Below are positions 1-6,155 of a DNA stretch of 12,472 nucleotides, in pieces. Position numbers and translations under genes: made by a program. Under the pieces are notes generated by a model. The model ran no database searches. It saw nothing but the letters and a program-made list of their open reading frames with translations, and was not told where the DNA came from. Numbering within the stretch: position 1 is the stretch's first letter; each line of letters starts with the position of its first letter. The DNA comes from an uncultured Lachnospiraceae bacterium (GTDB lineage: Bacteria > Bacillota > Clostridia > Lachnospirales > Lachnospiraceae): assembly GCA_910579325.1 (NCBI GenBank), contig CAJTTU010000102.1, forward strand, positions 1 to 12,472. Direction: 5' to 3'.

Positions 1-1
1 G

Positions 2-472
2 AAGGTTTACTCCATCTGGATTTGCATGAAACCGCCGCAGTATCGGGAGAATACCATCACCCGGTATCGGCTGGTGGAGGAACACTTAGTAGGCGAGGGC
101 AAAGAACCTGTCAGGAATTATGATTTGCTGTCCATCATCATGCTGTGCCTTGGCGGGCCGGGTGGAGCAAACTATGACGGCGTACTGCGGATGCTGGATG
201 TGCTTCTCTCCAACGAAACCAGCGAGGCGGAAAAGCGGAAGATTTTGCAGGACGATTACGACATTCAAATGACGCAGACAATGGAAAGGGAGGTGTCGGT
301 CATGTGCAATCTAAGCAAGGGTGTTAGGGAGATGGGCCGCGCTGACGGTATCTTATCCTCTATCAAAAACCTTATGGAAACGATGGGCCTGACCATTGAG
401 CAGGCTATGGCGGCGCTGAAAGTCCCGGAGGGCGAACGTCAGAAATATATGGATTTGCTGGAACGGCAGTAG
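2..472 (+). CDS. Rpn-family recombination-promoting nuclease / PD-(D/E)XK transposase, C-terminal part (5' end outside window)
   Basis: The frame is open from base 2 with no start signal, so the gene begins upstream and 156 C-terminal residues are visible. The ATG at base 26 is internal and lacks a ribosome site. The opening KVYSIWIC, then NTITRYRLVEE, DLLSIIMLCLGGPGG and MCNLSKGVREMGRADG, follow the layout of the large Rpn / PD-(D/E)XK 'putative transposase' family in Lachnospiraceae. In that family an N-terminal nuclease domain precedes this tail, and the last helix (LTIEQAMAALKVPEGERQKYMDLL) is a typical ending. The catalytic residues would lie in the missing part, so activity cannot be judged. 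Members are thought to cut DNA and promote recombination and are usually multicopy. The gene converges on the lipoprotein gene and ends five bases before a shared terminator. Confidence 0.8.
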   Translation, partial: KVYSIWICMKPPQYRENTITRYRLVEEHLVGEGKEPVRNYDLLSIIMLCLGGPGGANYDGVLRMLDVLLSNETSEAEKRKILQDDYDIQMTQTMEREVSVMCNLSKGVREMGRADGILSSIKNLMETMGLTIEQAMAALKVPEGERQKYMDLLERQ

Positions 473-476
473 CAAT

Positions 477-513
477 GAAAACGCCACGGACTATCATTGT
501 CCCTGGCGTTTTC
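477..513. terminator. Bidirectional rho-independent terminator between convergent genes
   Basis: GAAAACGCCA (477-486) pairs perfectly with TGGCGTTTTC (504-513). Inside it GGAC (488-491) pairs with GTCC (499-502) after one C/C mismatch, leaving the loop TATCATT. T runs follow the GC-rich stem in both directions. It lies 5 nt after the stop of the plus-strand nuclease and 10 nt after the -1-frame stop of the minus-strand lipoprotein, so it can serve both genes. Confidence 0.85.
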
Positions 514-523
514 TGTATCTGCT

Positions 524-1350
524 TTAGCTGGCTTGGGCGGTTTCGGCCTCGGCCGGCTTCTTCCTGTGGTAGTTCTCCCGCCTTACGGCAAGAAAACGCT
601 CATACCGGGCCTGGGCTTCGGGATCTCCGGCGGCAGCATTTGCATACATCTTCTGGCGGGACTTCTTCACAGCTTCCGACTGCTGCGCTCTCTGCTGTGC
701 CAACTCCGCCGCTGCCGGTTGGTCAGCTTTACGGTGAGCTGCTTTTTTTGGTTTGTGCCTGCAGTGGTCACGGCCTTCTCGGTTTTGTAGTTTATGGCGT
801 AGTAGAAGTAATAGCACTCGTAGTTGTCGCCAAAGACTTTTTTTACTTTGCTGTCACAGTTTTCCATATAGGCGGCAACATTGAAGGCGCTGCTGCCCTG
901 ACGGCCTTCGTGAATGCCGACCGTCTGAAAGTGCTTAAGCAGCAGCTCCTGATCCTGGTGGTAGAACAAAGCCAGGGCGGGAAAGGCCTCGATATAGTAG
1001 TCGGCGTCGAACAAAAGCCCCCAGTCGATACTGTCCACATATGTATTGTAGAGAGAACCATAATCCCATGTCACATCGTAGGGGTTTTCACCGTCGTCCA
1101 CATCGACATAGCAGACGCTGGTCTTAGTCTCTACATCAGCCTGAAGACCGGCAAGCCTGGAGATTTCCGCAATGCTGGGTCCGGCCTTAAGCTGTTCGGC
1201 AGGTTCGGAAGATTTTTCAGTGGGCTGAGAGGACTTCCCGGTGGACTGAGAAGCCGCGCTGGCGTAACCGGAAGGGCAGGCCGCCAAAAAGGCGCCAGCC
1301 AGGATCAACGCAAGCAGCCGAAGGCTTTTTTCTTTCCGCATCTTAATCAT
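524..1350 (-). CDS. Secreted lipoprotein with two tandem ~37-residue repeats; frame changes at an A7 run (-1 recoding or one-base lesion)
   Basis: The start ATG at 1350 has AAAGGTG about 6 nt upstream. Residues 1-25 form a lipoprotein signal peptide: basic start, hydrophobic LLALILAGAFL, lipobox LAAC with Cys25. A Ser/Pro/Gln/Lys-rich linker (about 31-55) follows. Two imperfect repeats come next, one starting FDADYYIEAF with an FQTVGIHEGRQ end, the other starting FNVAAYMENC. I recognise the repeat type from uncharacterised Lachnospiraceae envelope proteins but know no function. The zero frame stops at 667 after an unnatural R/S-rich tail (NRQRRSWHSRERSSRKL). The -1 frame, entered at A AAA AAG (748-742), gives 72 more residues of plausible sequence (GDPEAQARYERFLAVRRENY) and stops at 524-526, right before the terminator. 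The joined product is 275 aa. It may be programmed frameshifting, a phase-variable tract, a pseudogene or a sequencing error. Confidence 0.6.
742..748 (-). promoter_or_regulatory. dnaX-type slippery heptamer A AAA AAG (candidate -1 frameshift site)
   Basis: Read on the minus strand, the A7 run followed by G sits exactly in the X XXY YYZ phase: zero-frame codons are CAA AAA AAG. Tandem -1 slippage puts GCA GCT CAC next, opening the long frame to 524. CAGCT and AGCTG directly downstream (741-737 and 728-724) can form a 5-bp stem with 8-nt loop, but it abuts the site instead of sitting 5-9 nt away. The nearest purine-rich GAGAAGG is about 20 nt upstream, farther than the dnaX stimulator. The stimulators are therefore weak. 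Confidence 0.35.
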
Positions 1351-1390
1351 TTGTTCACCTTTCCATATTGTATTGAAGCCATGGTGTTAA

Positions 1391-1423
1391 AAAAGACCCC
1401 AAAAATCGATGCCAAGGTCTTTT
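1391..1423 (-). terminator. Hairpin with T-tract in the lipoprotein gene leader (attenuator-like)
   Basis: AAAAGACC (1391-1398) and GGTCTTTT (1416-1423) are a perfect 8-bp inverted repeat around a 17-nt loop. On the minus strand the 3' arm runs into TTTTTT, the terminator orientation for transcription towards the lipoprotein start at 1350. There is no minus-strand gene upstream to terminate inside the window, so if it works it is a leader attenuator. The stem is AT-rich and the loop large, so the call is weak. A TTGACA lies upstream on the same strand (1463-1458), but only poor -10 matches follow it. Confidence 0.3.
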
Positions 1424-1485
1424 CTGTAATATTTGGTATGGACGGATGGGGGAGAAATGTCAATATTTTGGGAAAACTTTTTCCA

Positions 1486-1512
1486 TATGCATTTTTCAGG
1501 TATGCATTTTTC
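1486..1512 (+). repeat. 12-bp direct repeat, 15-bp period, upstream of the opp promoter
   Basis: TATGCATTTTTC occurs at 1486-1497 and again, identical, at 1501-1512. The second copy ends 13 bases before the -35 box at 1526. The placement fits an activator or repressor site, or an AT-rich UP-like element, for the peptide-transport operon. I do not recognise the motif as a known operator. Confidence 0.5.
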
Positions 1513-1525
1513 CTTTCGAAAATAA

Positions 1526-1555
1526 TTGACAACATTCTTATATCTGGCGTATAAT
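1526..1555 (+). promoter_or_regulatory. Consensus housekeeping-sigma promoter of the opp operon
   Basis: TTGACA (1526-1531) and TATAAT (1550-1555) both match consensus fully, with an 18-bp spacer. Transcription would start near 1562, giving an untranslated leader of about 80 nt. The leader contains a 7-bp hairpin, CCTGCGT (1584-1590) with ACGCGGG (1604-1610, one G/T pair), before the oppB ribosome site. Confidence 0.85.
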
Positions 1556-1644
1556 CTATAACGATATTGTGCTGTTGTACATTCCTGCGTTAAAGTGGTA
1601 AAGACGCGGGGATATGACGGCAATCAGGAATAATGGAGGAAAAT

Positions 1645-2562
1645 ATGGTTCGATATTTTATGAAACGGCTCGGTATGATGCTGATCGCCCTCTTTCTGAT
1701 TATATTGGTGACTTTTGTGATCATGCACTCGATCCCCGGCGGACCCTTTACCAGCGACCGGAACGTATCGGAGGAGGTAGAAGCGGCGCTGAACGAGAAG
1801 TATCATCTGAATGATCCGCTGCCCAAGCAGTTTTTCGACTATGTGGGCAATCTGCTTCACGGAGACTTCGGCCCGTCCTACCGCTTTACCGGCAAGACGG
1901 TCAACGACTTTATCAAGAACGGCTTTCCCGTATCGGCGAAGCTGGGCGGCGTGACGATCCTGTTTGTGATCCTGGCTTCGATCCCTATGGGCATCCTGGC
2001 CGCCATCAAAAACGGCAAGTGGCAGGACATGCTGGTGATGGCCGTCGCCACCATCGGCGTGACGATTCCTTCTTTTGTCATTGCTTCCCTGCTGATTTAC
2101 GTGTTCTCATTCCGCATGGGCGCCCTGCCCAGCTTTGGCCTGGATACCTGGAAGGGGTATATTCTGCCCGTGATAACCCTGGGCGGCTATTCCATCAGCT
2201 ATCTGGCCAGGCAGATGCGGTCAAGCCTCCTTGAGGTGATGGGGCAGGATTACATACGAACGGCCAGGGCAAAGGGATTATCGGAGCCCAAAGTTATTAT
2301 CAGGCATGCTTTAAGAAACGCCATGATTCCGGTGATCACGGTTCTCGGCCCCACGGTGGCCAATCTGCTGACCGGCAGTTTTGTGGTGGAGAAAATATTC
2401 GCGGTGCCGGGCCTGGGCGTCCATTTTGTCAACAGCGTGACTATGCGTGATTACACGACGATCATGGGCGTGACGATCTTTTACGCAACGTTTCTTCTGG
2501 CAATGGTTTTTATCGTAGACGTGTTCTACTGCCTGATCGATCCGCGGATTAAATATGACTAA
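1645..2562 (+). CDS. oppB: Oligopeptide ABC transporter permease OppB
   Basis: This is the first membrane subunit of a peptide importer; with OppC it forms the channel through which OppA-delivered peptides enter the cell. The product has 305 residues, usual for the family. The N-terminus MVRYFMKRLGMMLIALFLI leads into membrane helix 1, followed by the conserved HSIPGGPF and a GDFGPSYRF segment. About six membrane helices are visible. The cytoplasmic EAA coupling loop, where the ATPases dock, is at about residues 202-232 (DYIRTARAKGLSEPKVI...RNAMIP), and the protein ends in LIDPRIKYD as OppB/DppB proteins do. I chose the ATG at 1645: GGAGG (1635-1639) lies 5 nt upstream, whereas the in-frame ATG at 1633 overlaps that ribosome site and would use nothing of its own. 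It is the first gene after the promoter; a 219-nt structured gap follows. Confidence 0.93.
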   Translation: MVRYFMKRLGMMLIALFLIILVTFVIMHSIPGGPFTSDRNVSEEVEAALNEKYHLNDPLPKQFFDYVGNLLHGDFGPSYRFTGKTVNDFIKNGFPVSAKLGGVTILFVILASIPMGILAAIKNGKWQDMLVMAVATIGVTIPSFVIASLLIYVFSFRMGALPSFGLDTWKGYILPVITLGGYSISYLARQMRSSLLEVMGQDYIRTARAKGLSEPKVIIRHALRNAMIPVITVLGPTVANLLTGSFVVEKIFAVPGLGVHFVNSVTMRDYTTIMGVTIFYATFLLAMVFIVDVFYCLIDPRIKYD

Positions 2563-2581
2563 GAAACAACAACGAACCGTA

Positions 2582-2739
2582 CAAGCCCCGGGAAGATTTA
2601 CGGACGCTTTAGCGGCTGGAAATTCTCCCGGGTTCAGGGGGCTTGAAAAAGAGTAAGCGGCTAAAGAACACCCGCTAACTCTTTTCCATGCATCGCACGT
2701 AAGGGTCTAAGGAACAGGCCCTTAGTGCTCATAGCGATG
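2582..2739 (+). other. Structured intercistronic RNA element between oppB and oppC (three inverted repeats)
   Basis: Three hairpins nearly fill the 219-nt gap. First, CAAGCCCC (2582-2589) pairs with GGGGCTTG (2638-2645), with an inner GGGA/TCCC stem. Second, AAAAGAGT-A-AGCGG (2647-2660) pairs with CCGCT-A-ACTCTTTT (2672-2685): 13 pairs with one A/A mismatch, partly terminator-like. Third, CATCGCAC (2691-2698), then TAAGGG (2700-2705), pair with CCCTTA (2719-2724), then GT and GCGATG (2734-2739). No coding frame is convincing here. The element could adjust B:C expression, stabilise or process the mRNA, or be an inserted palindromic repeat. I do not match it to a known riboswitch. Confidence 0.55.
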
Positions 2740-2781
2740 GAAGAGAAGTTGCGGAACTATAAATAAGAGGAAAGCGGAAAA

Positions 2782-3933
2782 ATGGAAAATAAATGGGAAA
2801 TGCTGGAATCCTCCAACGAAGAACGGGAGAAAATCTGGAGGCTGAACCGGACCTTTGCGGGCGACGTATGGTTCCGGTTTCGCCGGAAGCCCACGGCCAT
2901 CGCGGGCTTTGTGATTATACTGCTGCTGCTGGTATTCGCGCTGTTAGGGCCGAAGTTTACAAATTACAGTTACTCCGCCCAGAACCTGGAGGTGGTAAAT
3001 ATACCGCCCCGGATGACGGTATATGAAGCGCCGGATAACAGCGGATATATGTACATCACCCAGGCGCTGAAAGTGGTATGGGTAAATAAGGACGGCACGC
3101 TGGGGAACCAGTTAAAAAAGGTCAGGGAAGACAACGAGCATTCCATGACGATTTATGACTGCAACGGCGCGGAGGTGGGGCTTTATTACGGCTCCAAGCC
3201 GTACGTGATGGCGGACCCTGCGACCCGGGTGATTTTTTCCTCCCGGAAGATATGGAACAAATCCTATATATTCGGCACCGACAGCCTTGGCCGTGATATT
3301 CTGACCCGGCTGATGTACGGAACCCGGGTATCACTGCTGGTGGCCTTTGTGGCGGTGTTTGTAAATCTGGTAATCGGCATTATTTTCGGCGGCATCTCAG
3401 GCTATGCGGGCGGGACGGTTGACGTGATTATGATGCGGATCGTGGATATTATCAGCACCATTCCTCTTACGCTGTATGTCATTCTGATTATGGTGATTCT
3501 GGGAACGGGGCTGAAAAGCATAATTATTGCCCTGGGAACCGTCTACTGGGTGGATATGGCCAGGGTGGTCAGAGGGCAGGTGCTGAGCCTGAAAAATCAG
3601 GAGTTCGTCATGGCGGCCAGGACCATCGGCTCCTCTGTCAAAACCATCCTGATGCAGCATCTGATTCCCAATGCGATGGGTTCGATTCTGGTAACGGTGA
3701 CGATGCTGATCCCCTCGGCCATTTTCATGGAGGCTTTTCTGGGCTTTTTAGGCATTGGCCTTCAGCCGCCTTTGGCCAGCTTGGGGACGATGTGCAACGA
3801 CGCGACGGAAAATTTGCGTTCCTGTCCTCATCAGCTTTTTATTCCGGCTCTTGTGATCTGCCTGATTATGTTCGCCTTTAATTTCGTCGGCGACGGCTTA
3901 AGAGACGCGCTGGACCCCAAGCTGAAAAAGTAA
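2782..3933 (+). CDS. oppC: Oligopeptide ABC transporter permease OppC with enlarged outer loop
   Basis: This is the second channel subunit of the peptide importer. At 383 residues it is about 80 longer than the roughly 300 usual for OppC/DppC. Residues 1-35 are cytoplasmic and charged, and helix 1 is about 36-56. A region of about 105 residues follows before the family hallmark FGTDSLGRD (164-171). It includes IPPRMTVYEAPDNSGYMYI and DCNGAEVGLYYG and should face outside. The rest is canonical: a helix bundle, the EAA coupling loop at about 274-300 (EFVMAARTIGSSVKTI...LIPNAMG) and the end DGLRDALDPKLKK. The ribosome site is a modest GAGG (2767-2770), 11 nt from the ATG. The stop is followed after 12 nt by oppD, so translation is probably coupled there. 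Confidence 0.92.
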   Translation: MENKWEMLESSNEEREKIWRLNRTFAGDVWFRFRRKPTAIAGFVIILLLLVFALLGPKFTNYSYSAQNLEVVNIPPRMTVYEAPDNSGYMYITQALKVVWVNKDGTLGNQLKKVREDNEHSMTIYDCNGAEVGLYYGSKPYVMADPATRVIFSSRKIWNKSYIFGTDSLGRDILTRLMYGTRVSLLVAFVAVFVNLVIGIIFGGISGYAGGTVDVIMMRIVDIISTIPLTLYVILIMVILGTGLKSIIIALGTVYWVDMARVVRGQVLSLKNQEFVMAARTIGSSVKTILMQHLIPNAMGSILVTVTMLIPSAIFMEAFLGFLGIGLQPPLASLGTMCNDATENLRSCPHQLFIPALVICLIMFAFNFVGDGLRDALDPKLKK

Positions 3934-3945
3934 GAGGAGGAATCT

Positions 3946-4968
3946 ATGGAACCGATCTTAAAGATAGAAAATCTGAAAACTTCATTTATGACCGGCAACG
4001 GCGAGGTACAGGCTGTCAGAGGGGTCAGCTTCACGGTCGGCAAGGGGGAAATTCTCGGGCTGGTGGGCGAGTCCGGCAGCGGCAAAAGCGTTACCGCCAT
4101 GTCTGTGCTGCGGCTTCTGGCGGATACGGCCAGAATCAAGGAAGGGACCATTACCTTTGAAGGGCAGGATCTGATTCAAATGCCCAAAAAGGAGCTGCGC
4201 AAAATCCGGGGCGAGCGGATTTCGATGATTTTCCAGGACCCTATGTCCTCCTTAAACCCGCTGATTCCGGTGGGCAGGCAGGTGGAGGAAATGATAAAAG
4301 AGCACGATCCCGGCCGTAAAAAAGAGGAAGTGAAGGAGGACGTGCTGGAGCTGTTCCGGAAGGTGCGTATTCCGGAGCCGGAGAAGCGGTATAAATGCTT
4401 CCCCCATGAGTTTTCCGGCGGGATGCGCCAGCGTGTGATGATCGCCATGGCGCTGGCCAATAAGCCGGGGCTTCTGATTGCCGACGAGCCGACGACGGCT
4501 CTTGATGTGACGATTCAGGATCAGATCCTCAAACAGTTAAGGGAGCTGGAAAAAGAATATGGCACCAGCATCATTTTTATTACCCATGACCTGGGCGTGG
4601 TGGCGGAGCTGTGCGACCGGGTGGCGGTGATGTACGGCGGCCTGATTATGGAGGAAGCCATGATCGACGATATTTTTGAGCGGCCGGGCCATCCTTATAC
4701 GATGGGGCTTCTGGCTTCCGTTCCGGATATGGACCAGGATAAGGCGATCCGCTTACAGTCGATTCCCGGTTCGCCGCCGGATATGACGAACCCGCCGAAG
4801 GGCTGTCCCTTCGCGCCCCGGTGTCCCTATGCAAGACAGCTCTGCGCCACTGAGCTGCCGGATTTCGTACAGGTGGGAGAGGGGCACCGCAGCAGATGTT
4901 TCTTACAGTATCCGGACGCGCCGGCTGATGAGAACAATCCGTTCCGGAAACGCCCATACCAGCTGTAG
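3946..4968 (+). CDS. oppD: Oligopeptide ABC transporter ATPase OppD with C-terminal cysteine cluster
   Basis: This cytoplasmic ATPase powers peptide import as a heterodimer with OppF. The 340-residue product has Walker A GESGSGKS (41-48), Q-loop Gln97 in IFQDPM, the signature SGGMRQR (157-163), Walker B LLIADE with catalytic Glu181, and switch His214. The oligopeptide/dipeptide C-terminal extension begins near HPYTMGLL (249-256). It carries cysteines 287, 293, 300 and 318 (C-x5-C-x6-C-x17-C), the pattern known in DppD/OppD-type ATPases to hold a [4Fe-4S] cluster. AGAGGAGG (3933-3940), overlapping the oppC stop, lies 5 nt from the ATG, a very strong site. A 144-nt hairpin-rich gap separates it from oppF. 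Confidence 0.95.
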   Translation: MEPILKIENLKTSFMTGNGEVQAVRGVSFTVGKGEILGLVGESGSGKSVTAMSVLRLLADTARIKEGTITFEGQDLIQMPKKELRKIRGERISMIFQDPMSSLNPLIPVGRQVEEMIKEHDPGRKKEEVKEDVLELFRKVRIPEPEKRYKCFPHEFSGGMRQRVMIAMALANKPGLLIADEPTTALDVTIQDQILKQLRELEKEYGTSIIFITHDLGVVAELCDRVAVMYGGLIMEEAMIDDIFERPGHPYTMGLLASVPDMDQDKAIRLQSIPGSPPDMTNPPKGCPFAPRCPYARQLCATELPDFVQVGEGHRSRCFLQYPDAPADENNPFRKRPYQL

Positions 4969-4969
4969 C

Positions 4970-5090
4970 GGCTCCACCATAAATGAAAAGGCGTTTCCTT
5001 TGAGCCTCCGGCGGATGCACAGAAAATGGGCGTGGAAGGTGTCGCTTCGTACCCCCATTTTCGCGCAGTTCAGCGCCGAAGCGCTGAACT
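4970..5090 (+). other. Structured intercistronic region between oppD and oppF (three hairpins)
   Basis: GGCTC (4970-4974) pairs with GAGCC (5002-5006), enclosing AAAGG/CCTTT (4987-4991, 4997-5001). GAAAATGGG (5022-5030) pairs with CCCATTTTC (5054-5062). AGTTCAGCGC (5067-5076) pairs perfectly with GCGCTGAACT (5081-5090) around a CGAA tetraloop. No strong T-tract follows, so this looks like mRNA structure, not a terminator. The last hairpin ends 11 nt before the oppF ribosome site and could influence its translation or protect a processed 5' end. Confidence 0.55.
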
Positions 5091-5112
5091 TTCAAAGCAA
5101 TAGGAGAAAATC

Positions 5113-6072
5113 ATGAGTAATCAGAATATATTGGAAGTTTCGGGCCTGACAAAGCATTTTAAGGCGGGGCGGAACCAGGTGGTCCACGCCGTGGACGGCG
5201 TCAGCTTTACGCTGGAAAAGGGAAAGACACTGGGCCTGGTAGGCGAGTCCGGCTGCGGCAAATCCAGCTGCGCCAGAACCATTATCCGGATTTATGACGT
5301 GACGGCGGGGAAGATTCTGCTTGACGGAACCGACATTACGAATATGAAGCAGAAGGAGTTAAAGCCGCTGCGCAAAAACATGCAGATGATTTTTCAGGAC
5401 CCATATGCCTCTTTAAATGCAAGGATGACGGTGCGGGATATTATCGCAGAGCCGTTAATCGCCCACGGCATTGTAAAAAATAAGGAGGACGCCAATGACC
5501 TGGTGTACCCGATGTTAGAGCGGGTAGGGCTGACGAAGGAGCATGCGGGCCGCTATGCCCATGAGTTTTCCGGCGGGCAAAGACAGCGGGTGGGCATCGC
5601 CAGAGCTTTGGTGCTCAAGCCCCAGCTTGTGATCTGCGACGAGCCGATCTCGGCTCTTGACGTGTCCATTCAGGCTCAGGTGATCAATCTGTTAAAGGAT
5701 TATCAGGATGAGAAGGGAATTGCCTACCTGTTTATCGCCCATGACCTGTCCATGGTCCGCTATGTGTCGGATCAGGTGGGCGTGATGTACCTGGGGCAGA
5801 TGGTGGAGTTAAGCGATGCGGATGACATTTATAAAAATCCGCTCCACCCCTATACGAAGGGGCTTCTGGGCAGCATTCCGATCGCGAATCCGAAGCTGGC
5901 GAGGCAGAAGGAGAAAAGCGGTATCGAGGGGGATATCCCAAGCCCTGTGAACCCGCCGAAAGGCTGCCGCTTCCATACCCGCTGCCCTTACGCGAAGCCG
6001 GAGTGCTCCGAGGCAGTGCCGGAAGCCAAATATGTGGATGGAAAACATATGGTGGCCTGCCATCTCTATTAG
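5113..6072 (+). CDS. oppF: Oligopeptide ABC transporter ATPase OppF with C-terminal cysteine cluster
   Basis: This is the second ATPase of the importer, partner of OppD. The 319-residue product shows Walker A GESGCGKS (44-51), Q-loop Gln95 in IFQDPYASLN, the signature SGGQRQR (153-159), Walker B LVICDE with Glu177, ALDVSIQAQ after it, and switch His210. The C-terminal extension starts at HPYTKGLL (245-252) and has cysteines 285, 291, 298 and 316, the same C-x5-C-x6-C-x17-C spacing as OppD, so both subunits may hold an iron-sulfur cluster. AGGAG (5102-5106) lies 6 nt from the ATG. The PYASLNARMTV segment after the Q-loop and the full-consensus signature are typical of OppF/DppF, distinguishing it from the GGMRQR-type OppD upstream. 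Confidence 0.95.
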   Translation: MSNQNILEVSGLTKHFKAGRNQVVHAVDGVSFTLEKGKTLGLVGESGCGKSSCARTIIRIYDVTAGKILLDGTDITNMKQKELKPLRKNMQMIFQDPYASLNARMTVRDIIAEPLIAHGIVKNKEDANDLVYPMLERVGLTKEHAGRYAHEFSGGQRQRVGIARALVLKPQLVICDEPISALDVSIQAQVINLLKDYQDEKGIAYLFIAHDLSMVRYVSDQVGVMYLGQMVELSDADDIYKNPLHPYTKGLLGSIPIANPKLARQKEKSGIEGDIPSPVNPPKGCRFHTRCPYAKPECSEAVPEAKYVDGKHMVACHLY

Positions 6073-6085
6073 TTATCGGTTTCCC

Positions 6086-6109
6086 GGCGCGCAGATCAAT
6101 CGGCGCGCC
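6086..6109 (+). other. GC hairpin between oppF and oppA
   Basis: GGCGCGC (6086-6092) pairs perfectly with GCGCGCC (6103-6109) around a 10-nt loop. AT-rich sequence, not a clean T-tract, follows. It starts 14 nt after the oppF stop. Such hairpins often mark 3'-end stabilisation or partial termination upstream of a binding-protein gene that must be made in excess. I see no convincing separate promoter for oppA in the 83-nt gap. Confidence 0.55.
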
Positions 6110-6155
6110 TGAGAACATATATTTATTCATTTATCATTACAGAAGGGAGAAAGCA

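Noticed and set aside
475..1554. 359-residue plus-strand open frame
   Set aside because: It is antisense to the lipoprotein gene, begins inside a terminator, has no ribosome site and an unnatural composition.
2563..2781. Known riboswitch or T-box in the oppB-oppC gap
   Set aside because: The stems do not match the conserved cores of any riboswitch or T-box I know, and its place inside an operon is unusual for one. It is kept only as an unassigned structured element.
4646..5095. 149-residue minus-strand open frame over the end of oppD and the D/F spacer
   Set aside because: It is a high-GC shadow frame rich in R, P, G and S, without start signals.
6003..6155. N-terminal extension of OppA from an ATG inside oppF
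   Set aside because: It would bury the lipoprotein signal peptide and lacks a ribosome site; the ATG at 6156 has both.
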